Origin: Mycobacterium sp. IS-1496
GTDB taxonomy: Bacteria; Actinomycetota; Actinomycetes; Mycobacteriales; Mycobacteriaceae
Length of the DNA stretch: 64,000 bases
Assembly (NCBI RefSeq): GCF_001499995.1
Contig: NZ_LQIU01000023.1
Coordinates: forward strand, 186,001 to 250,000
Reading direction: 5' to 3'
Below the pieces are notes generated by a model. It searched no databases and had not been told where the DNA came from. It saw nothing but the letters and a program-made list of their open reading frames with translations. Position 1 is the stretch's first letter, and every line of letters begins with the position of its first letter. The translations under genes and the position numbers were made by a program. Shown piece by piece: positions 1 through 8,378 of this stretch.

Positions 1-825
1 CCGGCTGCCGCGCAGGCTGACCTCGGGGGTGAGGATGCCGTCGACCGCGTCGGCGATGTCGGTGACGGCGACGACCCGGCCCGAGCGGCTCCGGTAGAGG
101 CCCAACGCCACGAGCGCGAGCAGTCCACCGAGGAGCCCGCCGAACAGCGCTCCGAGCGGCCATCGATCCGACCCGACCGAGGAATCGGTCAGCGGGGCGT
201 TGAGGATCTGCATCCCGGTCGGCTGCGCGGCCTGCAGTTCGACGTTGGACCGCAGTAGCGTCAAGTCGTTGAGCCGACCGACGTCGCGGGTCGCCCTGAC
301 CGCCTTGATGCGCTCGTCGATCGCGCCGAGGGCGCTGTCCAACTGCTGGTCGGTGAGCTGGCGGAGCCGCTGTTCGTAGAGGTTCAGAGCGGTCCGCACC
401 GTGTTGGTCGATTCGAGGGCGGTCGCGCCGGTCGAGGAGATCGTCAGGACCTGTGACGTGCCGTTCTGGGTGATCGTCAGGTGCGCGGCGCCCGGTCGGC
501 GAAGCCGGTTGTTCACCGCCCTGGCGAATCCGGCGCCGTCGAGGTAGGCCACCTCACCCGAGACGTAGTCGCTGATGTGGCTCTGCGTGAAGTCGATGCG
601 CGCACCGGTCACCATGGCGACCAGGTCGACCGGTGGCGTCACCCTGATCTGCGCGCTCGAGGTCGGATCCGCGTTTCGGTTGAGGTATACCGCGCCTCCG
701 GCGAGCGCACCCAGCGCGACGCCGATCAGCGTGCCCACCGCGAGCACGACAAGCCACGTCCGGGAGGACCTCCGGGTGATCGCCGAGAGGACTGACGACT
801 GGATCGGGGAAAGCTGGACAGCCAC
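1..825 (-). CDS. Wzz-like chain-length determinant protein (partial, C-terminus outside window)
   Basis: This reading frame runs off the left edge, leaving 275 codons. The GTG start at 825 has GAGGAG nine bases upstream. The product has a membrane helix at about residues 24-48, a periplasmic-type stretch of about 170 residues with helical Gln/Leu/Arg-rich sequence, and a second helix at about 226-250 with a Gly/Leu-rich core. This is the architecture of Wzz or polysaccharide co-polymerase proteins, which set polymer length in Wzy-type surface polysaccharide export. No Walker A motif appears before the edge, so a C-terminal tyrosine-kinase domain can be neither confirmed nor excluded. The flippase and GT2 gene upstream on the same strand support a role in polysaccharide assembly. 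Confidence 0.7.
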   Translation of the reverse strand, partial: MAVQLSPIQSSVLSAITRRSSRTWLVVLAVGTLIGVALGALAGGAVYLNRNADPTSSAQIRVTPPVDLVAMVTGARIDFTQSHISDYVSGEVAYLDGAGFARAVNNRLRRPGAAHLTITQNGTSQVLTISSTGATALESTNTVRTALNLYEQRLRQLTDQQLDSALGAIDERIKAVRATRDVGRLNDLTLLRSNVELQAAQPTGMQILNAPLTDSSVGSDRWPLGALFGGLLGGLLALVALGLYRSRSGRVVAVTDIADAVDGILTPEVSLRGSR

Positions 826-1001
826 GGGTTCGCGCTCCTCAACGGATCGGCATGCGTCGACCCCACGGTTCTCGGGTCATTGCTGGTTTGTCACGCCGCA
901 TACTATGCCACTGGCGACTGGCTGGCTACCTCGCCCCTGAAAAACCCGTATATCGTCGTAACTCCCGCATTCATCGCGTGGTCGTGAGCGTTCGTATGTC
1001 G

Positions 1002-2324
1002 TCATGGCGAATGTCGAATACTTTGCCATGCTGGGCCGATACGCCATCCCGCCCGCGGGCCGGCGCCGACCGCCCGGCGGGCGGACCACCACTGCGTCAC
1101 GGCCACCGCGGTCGTCGCCGCCCCGGAAGCCGCCGCCAGCCACACCGGTCCGCCGGCCACACCGGCCGTGACGGCGACCGGAACCGACGCCGCCAGGACG
1201 AGCAGCGCCGTCCGGGCGGCCTCGGCGATGTGGCCGCTGATGATCAAGAGCGTGATGTTCACGCCGAACGCGGTCTTGGCGATACCGCCGGCGGCCATGA
1301 TCACCAGCAGGACGGCGGCCCCGCGCATCGTGGGCCCGTAGGCGACGTCGAGCAGTGGCGCGCCGACCACCGCCAGCACGCCGACCGCGGCAACGGTCAC
1401 CGCTGTGCTGAGCGTGGCGACCGCCGACAACACGCGCACCACCTGATCGCGTTCTCCGGCGGCCCACAGGCCCGCGGCCGCCGGCGTCACCGCCAGCGCG
1501 GCCAGGCTCTCGACGACGGTCACCTGCAGCGCCAGTGTCGCCGCTGCGGAGTACAGCGCAGCAGTCTGTGGCGCGAAGACGACGTTGGCCAACCAGACGG
1601 TGCCCGGTAGACACAGGAACGCCGCGAGGTCGAGCGTGAAGAGCCTCGCCCCCGCGGACAGCGCCTGCCGTATCGTCGCCGCGCTTCCTGCGACCCGCAC
1701 GGCGATGTCGCGGCGGGCGGACACCAGCGCCACGGCCAGTTGCAGGCACGACACGACGGTGTAGGTGACCATCACCTCCAGCAGCGTCGGGTCGGACACC
1801 GTGAGCGCGATCGCGCCGACCACCGGCAGCACGAGCATGCTCCGGATGTGGTGGGTGGTGGCCACCGACGCACCGACGCGGCCGGTGGCGGCGAAGATGT
1901 CGCTGAGTGTCAGGCGCAGCGACTCCGCGACGATCCCGGCGGTCGTGAGGAACACCACGGGCAGGTAGTGCTCTGAACCACGCAGCGCCCAGGTGGCCAA
2001 CACCGCGATCACCGGCGCACTGATCACCGACAGCGCGCCGGTGGCGCTCAGGTGCGACGACGCGATCGCGCGTCGTCCGAGTCGGCTGGGTTCGGCTGCG
2101 ACCAGCCGAATGACATTGGGACCGAGACCCAATCGGCCGACCAGCGGTCCTATCGACAGCGCGACCAGGATGGCGAAGAAGACCGCCGCGTCCCTTGCGT
2201 CGAGGGTGCGGTAGACGACGATGGTCAGCAGAAGTGTCGAGAGCAGACCCGCCCCGGCGGCGGCGGTCCGCCACCCGAAACTGCGGCGCATCTCCGACGT
2301 GGCGGCACCGACGGCGACGGTCAC
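1002..2324 (-). CDS. Polysaccharide flippase (Wzx/MATE-like membrane protein)
   Basis: A 440-residue, very hydrophobic protein with about 12 predicted helices, rich in Ala, Val and Leu, as in the polysaccharide biosynthesis (Wzx-like) transporter family. These proteins move lipid-linked oligosaccharides across the membrane. An early motif GRLGLGPNVIRLVA resembles the family N-terminus. I chose the GTG at 2324 because it overlaps the stop of the upstream GT2 gene as GTGA, showing translational coupling; a longer frame upstream would run through that gene. Substrate is unknown; the Wzz-like gene just downstream suggests one polysaccharide pathway. Confidence 0.72.
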   Translation of the reverse strand: MTVAVGAATSEMRRSFGWRTAAAGAGLLSTLLLTIVVYRTLDARDAAVFFAILVALSIGPLVGRLGLGPNVIRLVAAEPSRLGRRAIASSHLSATGALSVISAPVIAVLATWALRGSEHYLPVVFLTTAGIVAESLRLTLSDIFAATGRVGASVATTHHIRSMLVLPVVGAIALTVSDPTLLEVMVTYTVVSCLQLAVALVSARRDIAVRVAGSAATIRQALSAGARLFTLDLAAFLCLPGTVWLANVVFAPQTAALYSAAATLALQVTVVESLAALAVTPAAAGLWAAGERDQVVRVLSAVATLSTAVTVAAVGVLAVVGAPLLDVAYGPTMRGAAVLLVIMAAGGIAKTAFGVNITLLIISGHIAEAARTALLVLAASVPVAVTAGVAGGPVWLAAASGAATTAVAVTQWWSARRAVGAGPRAGWRIGPAWQSIRHSP

Positions 2325-3199
2325 CCTCCGACGCCCAACCACCCGGCGACCTGACCGCGGACGAAGGCCAGGTCCGCGCGAGCGTGCAGCGTCTGCCCCC
2401 GGGCGGCACGCACACCGGCGCCGGCGATCTTGCGCGCGGAGTAGTAGGCCAGGGCACTGACCGGCAGCGAGTGACGTCGCCACAGATACCCCTGTCCGAC
2501 ACCGTATTTCGCCATCTTGTCGACGAACGCGGCAGTGATCTGGTCGCGGTCGTCGTCCTGGAGGACCCGGATCTCCGGACGGTATTCGACCGTGTGCCCG
2601 GACGCGATCAACCGCAGCAACAGATCGGATTCCTCACCGGCGCCCCGTCGGCCGGGCGATCCGACACCGACTCCCTCGTCGAACGGAGTGGGCGAGGGCA
2701 GGGCGTCGCGACGCAGGAAGATCGTCGAACTGACCGAAGTCCGTATGAAGTTGCGCCGCGTCACCGTCGTGGGTTCCGGCAGCCATCGCAGCATCGACGG
2801 CACACCTGCCTCCGTCACCTGCATGCCGGTGACACCGCTGAGATCCGTTCGCACTGCGAACTTTTCGATGACCGACCGGAAGGTGCCCGGGGGGTACCAG
2901 CAGTTGTCGTCCGGGTAGGCGACGATCGGTGCCCGCGCGAGGGGTGTGCCGGCGTTGCGACCGGTCGACACGCCTAGGCCGCTCGTGGTCACCCGGTGCG
3001 GCCCCGGCAGCCCGAAGCCGTCGACGAGGGCCGCGCAGGACTGGTCCGGGCTCTGATCGACGAGAATGAACTCCACGCGCTCGGCGAGCTCGGCGGCCGC
3101 CACCGACGTGAGCAGCCGGCGCAGAGCGTCCGGCCGTCCGATGGTGGAGCAGACCAGCGAGATGAGCGGTCCACCGCCGGTTCGGGACTCTTCGGCCAT
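2321..3199 (-). CDS. Family 2 glycosyltransferase
   Basis: A 292-residue GT-A fold enzyme. It opens with the usual nucleotide-sugar strand (ISLVCSTIGRPDALRRLL), then FILVDQSPD and a DXD-like PDDN at about residue 95. A later EESDLLLRL segment resembles the catalytic ED region of inverting GT2 enzymes. It probably adds one sugar to a lipid-linked precursor at the cytoplasmic face. It is the first gene of a three-gene minus-strand set (GT2, flippase, Wzz-like) and overlaps the flippase gene by 4 nt. Donor and acceptor cannot be read from sequence. Confidence 0.8.
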   Translation of the reverse strand: MAEESRTGGGPLISLVCSTIGRPDALRRLLTSVAAAELAERVEFILVDQSPDQSCAALVDGFGLPGPHRVTTSGLGVSTGRNAGTPLARAPIVAYPDDNCWYPPGTFRSVIEKFAVRTDLSGVTGMQVTEAGVPSMLRWLPEPTTVTRRNFIRTSVSSTIFLRRDALPSPTPFDEGVGVGSPGRRGAGEESDLLLRLIASGHTVEYRPEIRVLQDDDRDQITAAFVDKMAKYGVGQGYLWRRHSLPVSALAYYSARKIAGAGVRAARGQTLHARADLAFVRGQVAGWLGVGG

Positions 3200-3327
3200 T
3201 CGAGCAAAATATCATTGGTAAGCTGCTCTGCGCCGCGAGGTGTTCCTCACGCAGTTCACGGACCGCATCGCCGATTGGAGCTTTTGCCGTCAGGCACGAG
3301 AGCGAACAGCGCGCGGCGGAGCCGCTC

Positions 3328-4728
3328 ATGTTGAACGAGGCACCGTCACCCGCCGGCGCCCGATGTGCGAAGGACCCGATAGTGCCCAACGTGCTTCGTC
3401 GCCCGCCACCGGGCACCCTCACGGCGGTCGTCGGCATCGCCTTGGCCACCGCGTTGAGCATGTTCTACGCGGCGAAATTGTGGACCGAACGCATCACCGC
3501 GACCACCCTCGCGCCGTGCCGGACGCCGGGGTGCCTCGACGGGACCCTGGTGGACTTCCGCGACACGGTGTGGTTGCCCACCCGATGGTTCCTCACCGGT
3601 CACGACCCGTACGACACCGCGCTGTACTCGGCGCAATTCCCCTACGCGCAGGACTATCCGACGTACGCGCCGGCCCACCTGGCGCTCTGGTCACCGTTCG
3701 GTGGTCTGCCCTGGGACGTCGCGGCCGCCGCCGACGTCCTCGTCAACGTCGCCGTCGTCGCCGCGGTGGGCGCCTGGGCCGGTATCCGTGTGAGGCGCTT
3801 GTGGTCAGCGCCCGTCGCCCCGAGCCGGACCGAACTCCTGGGCGCCGGATCGCTCGGGGTCGCCCTGGTCTGGCTCGCCCGCACCGCCGCCGACGGAGCG
3901 AGTCACGGCCAACCGTCGGTGGTCTATGCGCTGCTGGCCGCGCCGGCGTTGCTGACCCGACGGCCCTGGGTGGCGGCGCAGCTCGCCGCCGTCACCTGCC
4001 TCAAGCCCCAGATCGGCGTGTTCGTCATCGTCATCCTGCTCGCCCAGCGAAGATGGCGCGTCGCCGCTGTCGCGGTGTCGCTGGCCGGGGGTGTGTCGGT
4101 GGCCACGGCCTTGTTCCTCGCCCGCGGCGGCGGCTTCGGCGCGTGGGTGCAGACGCTGCTCGGTAACGCGAGCTCGGCCGAAGCGGTTCGCACCGTCGAC
4201 TACCTCGGCGAACGTGTCGACCTGGTGGGGGCGCTGCTGGACGCGGGCGTGCCCGTTCCGGGCTGGACGTCGTTCGTCGTCCTGCTGGCGGGGCTGGCGG
4301 GCGCCTATCTGCTCGCAGGCCGGCTGCACCGCCGGATGCTGCCCCACACCGCGGTGCTCGTCGGATTGAGCATCGGCCTGATTGCCTTCTACCACATCAG
4401 TTACGACGCGATGTGGTTGCTCGCGCCGGTGGCGCTGGCGGCCACGGAGATGCTGCGGACCGGCGGGCGGCGGGCCGCCGCCCTGGCCGCACCCGGGCTC
4501 GCGGCTCTGGCGCTGGCCTGCTGGGCATCTCGATGGCACCGCCTCGAGCTGTCGTTCGGGGATGGTTCGACGATCTGGATCATGCGGGCACTCGTCGTCG
4601 TGGGCATCGCACTCCTCGTCGCCGCCACGTGGCGGTTCCCCCATCGCCCGCCCGCGGACCGGCCCCCGGACGACAACGCTTCGGCGGGGCCGCTGTCGCC
4701 GCGCAAGCAGGCGGCCCCCCTCGGCTAG
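3328..4728 (+). CDS. GT87/DUF2029-type integral membrane glycosyltransferase
   Basis: A 466-residue polytopic membrane protein with about 10 helices. The first loop carries DTVWLPTRWFLTGHDPYD followed by a YAPAHL segment, the arrangement seen in the GT87 (DUF2029) family, which includes mycobacterial polyprenyl-phosphomannose-dependent mannosyltransferases. KPQIGVFV in the middle is also typical. The ATG at 3328 has GGAG about 6 nt upstream. It diverges from the GT2/flippase/Wzz set and ends 9 nt before birA. The C-terminal 30 residues are hydrophilic and Pro-rich. The specific sugar and acceptor are not determinable. Confidence 0.72.
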   Translation: MLNEAPSPAGARCAKDPIVPNVLRRPPPGTLTAVVGIALATALSMFYAAKLWTERITATTLAPCRTPGCLDGTLVDFRDTVWLPTRWFLTGHDPYDTALYSAQFPYAQDYPTYAPAHLALWSPFGGLPWDVAAAADVLVNVAVVAAVGAWAGIRVRRLWSAPVAPSRTELLGAGSLGVALVWLARTAADGASHGQPSVVYALLAAPALLTRRPWVAAQLAAVTCLKPQIGVFVIVILLAQRRWRVAAVAVSLAGGVSVATALFLARGGGFGAWVQTLLGNASSAEAVRTVDYLGERVDLVGALLDAGVPVPGWTSFVVLLAGLAGAYLLAGRLHRRMLPHTAVLVGLSIGLIAFYHISYDAMWLLAPVALAATEMLRTGGRRAAALAAPGLAALALACWASRWHRLELSFGDGSTIWIMRALVVVGIALLVAATWRFPHRPPADRPPDDNASAGPLSPRKQAAPLG

Positions 4729-4731
4729 GCT
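4726..4731 (+). promoter_or_regulatory. Leaderless-type -10 hexamer of birA
   Basis: TAGGCT fits the mycobacterial TANNNT -10 element and ends 6 nt before the birA ATG, so transcription would begin at or next to the start codon. The first three bases are also the TAG stop codon of the preceding membrane glycosyltransferase. No clear -35 element is visible. This is read from sequence; the start site is inferred. Confidence 0.5.
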
Positions 4732-4737
4732 CCCGCC

Positions 4738-5559
4738 ATGGACATCGAGTCCGCTCGACCGCCGCTCGACGTCGGCCTGCTACGGGCCTCCCTCGGCCCA
4801 GGCTGGCGGACGGTGGATGTCGTCGACGAGACGGGCTCGACCAACGCCGACCTCCTCGCGGGCGCGGCAGCCGGGGAGGACGTCGCCGGCCGCGTGCTGC
4901 TCACGGAGTACCAGAGCGCCGGGCGCGGCAGGCACGGTCGCCAGTGGACCGCTCCCCCGCGGTCACAGGTGGCGATGTCGGTCGCGGTGGATGCCGACGG
5001 TGTCCCGCCCGACGCCTGGGGGTGGCTGCCGCTGCTGACGGGCGTGGCGGTCCGCGACGCCGTCGCGGAGGTGTCCGGCCTCGACGCCGGCCTCAAGTGG
5101 CCCAACGACGTACTCGTCGGCGAGGGCAAGTTAGCCGGCATCCTGGCCGAAGTCGCCGCCCCGCAGCAGGTGGTGATCGTGGGTATCGGACTCAATGTCA
5201 CGTTGAGCGCCACCGAGGCGCCCGATCCGCGCGCCACGTCGCTGGCCATGCTCGGCGCCCGGAATCACGACCGCAATGCGCTCGCCGCGGCAATACTGCG
5301 CAACCTCGGCGATCGGATCGCCCAGTGGCGCCGCGCCGGAGGCGCCGACGAGACCATCGCCGCCGACTACCGCAGGCACAGCCTGACCCTGGGCCGCCGG
5401 GTGACCGCCACTCTGCCGGGTGATCGACGCCTGGAAGGAACGGCCCGCGACATCGACGATCTCGGCAGGCTGACGCTTGCCGTCGGCGGCGAGTCGGTCA
5501 CCGTCGCCGCCGGGGACATCACCCACCTGCGTCCGAGCCCCGGCACCCACGACGGCTGA
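4738..5559 (+). CDS. birA: Biotin--[acetyl-CoA-carboxylase] ligase BirA
   Basis: This 273-residue protein has the biotin protein ligase core: the biotinyl-AMP loop GRGRHGRQW (residues 62-70) and KWPNDV (residues 120-125) with the catalytic lysine, followed by VGIGLNV and a C-terminal SH3-like barrel. There is no N-terminal helix-turn-helix, so it is a group I ligase without repressor function. It attaches biotin to the carboxyl carrier domain of acyl-CoA carboxylases; the likely substrate, AccA3, is encoded 15 kb away at 20175. In M. tuberculosis birA lies right beside accD5; here about 10 kb of other genes separates them. Confidence 0.93.
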   Translation: MDIESARPPLDVGLLRASLGPGWRTVDVVDETGSTNADLLAGAAAGEDVAGRVLLTEYQSAGRGRHGRQWTAPPRSQVAMSVAVDADGVPPDAWGWLPLLTGVAVRDAVAEVSGLDAGLKWPNDVLVGEGKLAGILAEVAAPQQVVIVGIGLNVTLSATEAPDPRATSLAMLGARNHDRNALAAAILRNLGDRIAQWRRAGGADETIAADYRRHSLTLGRRVTATLPGDRRLEGTARDIDDLGRLTLAVGGESVTVAAGDITHLRPSPGTHDG

Positions 5560-6242
5560 CCTTCCCGCATCACCGCACCGATTTGCTGAAATCGTACCTC
5601 GGCGTCACGTTTCCGACGCACGCCTGATGTCACTCCCTTGAGGTTGTAAACTCCCAGCTCTCCGGCCGGTTTCCCTCGCACAATCGGCCGACGCCGGTCC
5701 AGCACTCTCGTAAATCGATGCTGAGGCTAGATTCCTCGGCCGCGTGTCATCGAAAGTCGCCTGCGCCACCAGGCCGGAAATTGACGCGTCCGTGTGATTT
5801 CGGCAATTCGTCATCGGGCCGATCTCGTCAATAAACTGCACTTCACTGCGTTTTATGGCCAGGAAAGCGCCTCACACGCAAAGAACTTGCCAGGTGATTC
5901 TGTGACATGAGTCTCACCGCTGTGCGATGACGCTTCGGTTGGTGTACTTATTAGCTGTATTCGCGCGAGCGAACACAACTATGCGAGCACCAACACGGTC
6001 GGTACCCACGGTTGCCCTCCGGCACGGGCGGCCGCCGCCTGCGCCGACGGACGGCCTCGGCACCGGCGACGGAGCTCTCTGCTGACAGCGCTGATCATTG
6101 CCACGGCCGGTGCACGTCAGCCGAGCGGCCCGGCGACACCGAGTCTGCGAGGACGCCCCGAACCACCCGCGCGCACGCGCCCGACACGAACCCCACCCGC
6201 ATCGTCACGTCCGCGCGTGGCGCCGAACACCGAAGGATTCCC
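5560..6242 (+). other. 683-nt non-coding region before an exopolysaccharide gene set
   Basis: No convincing gene. Much of this stretch (about 5570-6000) is clearly more AT-rich than the surrounding genes and contains runs such as TACTTATTAGCTGTATT near 5945. It precedes a three-gene plus-strand set (GT2, oxidoreductase, sugar transferase) and probably holds its promoter and regulatory sites. A frame open upstream from about 6012 into the GT2 gene lacks protein-like composition. Confidence 0.5.
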
Positions 6243-7040
6243 ATGACAGACACGCTCGTTCGCGACCACGTCGACACCGCGGTCCGACTCGGGCAGGTGC
6301 ACATCGTGTTGCCGGCCTACAACGAAGAGGGGTCTCTGCGCCCGCTCCTCGAGCGCATCGACCGGCTGGCGGCGTCTCAGCCGCTCACCGTCTGGGTCAT
6401 CGACGACGGCTCTGCCGACGGCACCGCGGCGGTCGCCGCGAGCGGTCCGGCAGGTCTCGACGTCAAGGTGGTGACCCACGAGGTGAACCTCGGCCTGGGA
6501 CAGGCCATTCAGACCGGCCTGCGGTCGGTCCTCGCGGTCGCCGCCGACGACGACGTGCTGGTCGTGATGGACGCCGACGACACCCACGACCCCACGCTCG
6601 TCGGCGCGCTGGTGCGCGAGATCGACAACGGCGCCGACATCGCGATCTGCTCACGGTTCACCGACGGGGGTGACGACACCACGGCCCCGCCCCTGCGGCG
6701 TCTGATGTCGCGGGGGGCCGCTCACATGTTCCGCGCGGTCGCCAAGGTCGACGGAGTCCGCGACTTCACCAGTGGCTACCGCGCGTACCGGGTCTCGCTG
6801 CTGCGCCGCGCCACCGGCCACTGGGGTGAGCGGCTCGTCGTCGAGCAGGGTTTCGCCTGCATGGTCGAACTGCTGCTCAAGCTGCGGCACTGCAATCCGC
6901 GGATCGCCGAGGTGCCCCTGGTCCTGCAGTACGACCGCAAGCAGGGCGCGAGCAAGTTGAAGCTGGCACGCACGCTCAAGCAGTACTTCAAACTGCTCGT
7001 GCGCGAGTCCTTCACCCCCGCGCCCTACCGGCAGGTCTAG
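6243..7040 (+). CDS. Family 2 glycosyltransferase, dolichol-phosphate-mannose synthase-like
   Basis: A 265-residue GT2 enzyme with HIVLPAYNEEGSLRPLL at the start, VIDDGSADGT, and the metal-binding MDADDTHDP, all characteristic of polyprenyl-phosphate glycosyltransferases of the DPM1 type. No C-terminal membrane helices are seen, so it resembles the soluble, membrane-associated form. The ATG at 6243 has GAAGGA five bases upstream. It is the first of three genes: its TAG stop is followed directly by the ATG of the oxidoreductase. It may charge a polyprenyl-phosphate with a sugar for the surface polysaccharide, but the donor is unknown. Confidence 0.82.
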   Translation: MTDTLVRDHVDTAVRLGQVHIVLPAYNEEGSLRPLLERIDRLAASQPLTVWVIDDGSADGTAAVAASGPAGLDVKVVTHEVNLGLGQAIQTGLRSVLAVAADDDVLVVMDADDTHDPTLVGALVREIDNGADIAICSRFTDGGDDTTAPPLRRLMSRGAAHMFRAVAKVDGVRDFTSGYRAYRVSLLRRATGHWGERLVVEQGFACMVELLLKLRHCNPRIAEVPLVLQYDRKQGASKLKLARTLKQYFKLLVRESFTPAPYRQV

Positions 7041-8378
7041 ATGTCCACAGCGGTCGAGCCGAGACCCGTGGTGGTCATCGGCGGCGGGATATCGGGTCTG
7101 ACGGCCGCCTACCGGCTGACCCGCGCGTCGGTACCGGTCCACCTCGTCGAAAGTGCCGGCCGGCTCGGCGGATTGGGTATGGGCGGCGAGATCGGCGGTG
7201 TCGAGATCGAACGCTTCTACCACTGTGTGATGCCGACCGACGAACATCTGCTGCCCCTGCTCGAGGAACTCGGGCTCGCCGGCGACATCCGGTGGCAGCA
7301 GACGACGATGGGCATGAACGTCGACGGTCACCGCTTCGACTTCAACAGCGCCGTGGACCTGCTGCGCTTCACCCCGCTGCGGTTCACCCACCGGATCCGG
7401 TTCGGAGCGGTCTCGCTGCTGCTGCGCCGCCTCGGCCGCGGAAAGGACCTCGACAACACCAGAACCGAGGACTGGCTCCGCAGCGTGTACGGGCCCACGG
7501 TGTGGAAGCGTCTGCTCAAACCGCTGTTCGGCGCGAAGTTCGGCGACGCCTTCGGCGAGGTGCCTGCCCGGTACCTGTATCAGCGCCTCGGCCGGGAGAG
7601 CAACGTCGCCACCCGCGGATATCCGACGGGGACGTACCGCGCGATCGTCGACCGGTTGCGGGCGGCCATCAAATCGGGCGGTGGGCGCATTCATCTGGGC
7701 GTGGGGGTGCAAAGCGTCGCGGCCGACGAAGACGGTGCGACCGTCCGTCTGGCCACCGGCGAGGATATCGTCGCGCAGTCGGTCGTGTCGACGGTGCCGA
7801 TTCCGCTGCTGCGTTCGCTGGCCGCCGAGCCGCTCCGGTCGGCGCTGCCGCAGATCCGGCTCGACTACCAAGGTGTGGTCAACGCGGTATTCCTGCTCGA
7901 CCGGCCGCTCGACGGTCACTACTGGGCGCCGGTCATCAACTGCGGCACCGACTTCGACGGAGTGGTGGAGATGTCGGCGCTCACCGGCACCGAGCGCCAC
8001 GACGGACGGTCGCTGGTGTACGTGATGCACTACTGCGGGCGGGATTCGGCGTTGTTCGCCGAATCGGACACCGAGATCGCGCGCCGCTGGACCGCTCAGC
8101 TGCGCGCGCTCTACCCCGACCGATTGGCCGATGCGGCGGCCGTCGAGGAGGTGCGCGTGTTCAAAGCGCCGTTCGTGGAACCGATTCCGACCCTGGGGTA
8201 CCACGAACGGATGCCGGCGAGCCGGGTCGGTGGCACGAACGTGTTTCTGGCCACCACGGCGCAGATCTATCCCGACGTCACGAGCTGGAACTCGTCGGTG
8301 GGACTGGCCGACCGCGTGGTGCATGAGGTGATCGACACCCGTGAGTCGGCCCCGCGCCGGACGGTGGCCAATGCTTGA
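7041..8378 (+). CDS. FAD-dependent oxidoreductase (amine oxidase / protoporphyrinogen oxidase-like)
   Basis: A 445-residue flavoprotein opening with the dinucleotide-binding motif VVVIGGGISGLTAAYRL, then HLVESAGRLGGLGMGG, the second FAD-contact motif. A C-terminal NVFLATTAQIYPD region occupies the place of the family FAD-ribityl motif. Similar proteins are found in exopolysaccharide clusters, where UDP-galactopyranose-mutase-like flavoproteins or sugar-modifying oxidases occur. It starts immediately after the GT2 stop and its last 8 nt overlap the start of the sugar transferase gene, indicating one operon. The exact reaction is not clear. Confidence 0.75.
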   Translation: MSTAVEPRPVVVIGGGISGLTAAYRLTRASVPVHLVESAGRLGGLGMGGEIGGVEIERFYHCVMPTDEHLLPLLEELGLAGDIRWQQTTMGMNVDGHRFDFNSAVDLLRFTPLRFTHRIRFGAVSLLLRRLGRGKDLDNTRTEDWLRSVYGPTVWKRLLKPLFGAKFGDAFGEVPARYLYQRLGRESNVATRGYPTGTYRAIVDRLRAAIKSGGGRIHLGVGVQSVAADEDGATVRLATGEDIVAQSVVSTVPIPLLRSLAAEPLRSALPQIRLDYQGVVNAVFLLDRPLDGHYWAPVINCGTDFDGVVEMSALTGTERHDGRSLVYVMHYCGRDSALFAESDTEIARRWTAQLRALYPDRLADAAAVEEVRVFKAPFVEPIPTLGYHERMPASRVGGTNVFLATTAQIYPDVTSWNSSVGLADRVVHEVIDTRESAPRRTVANA

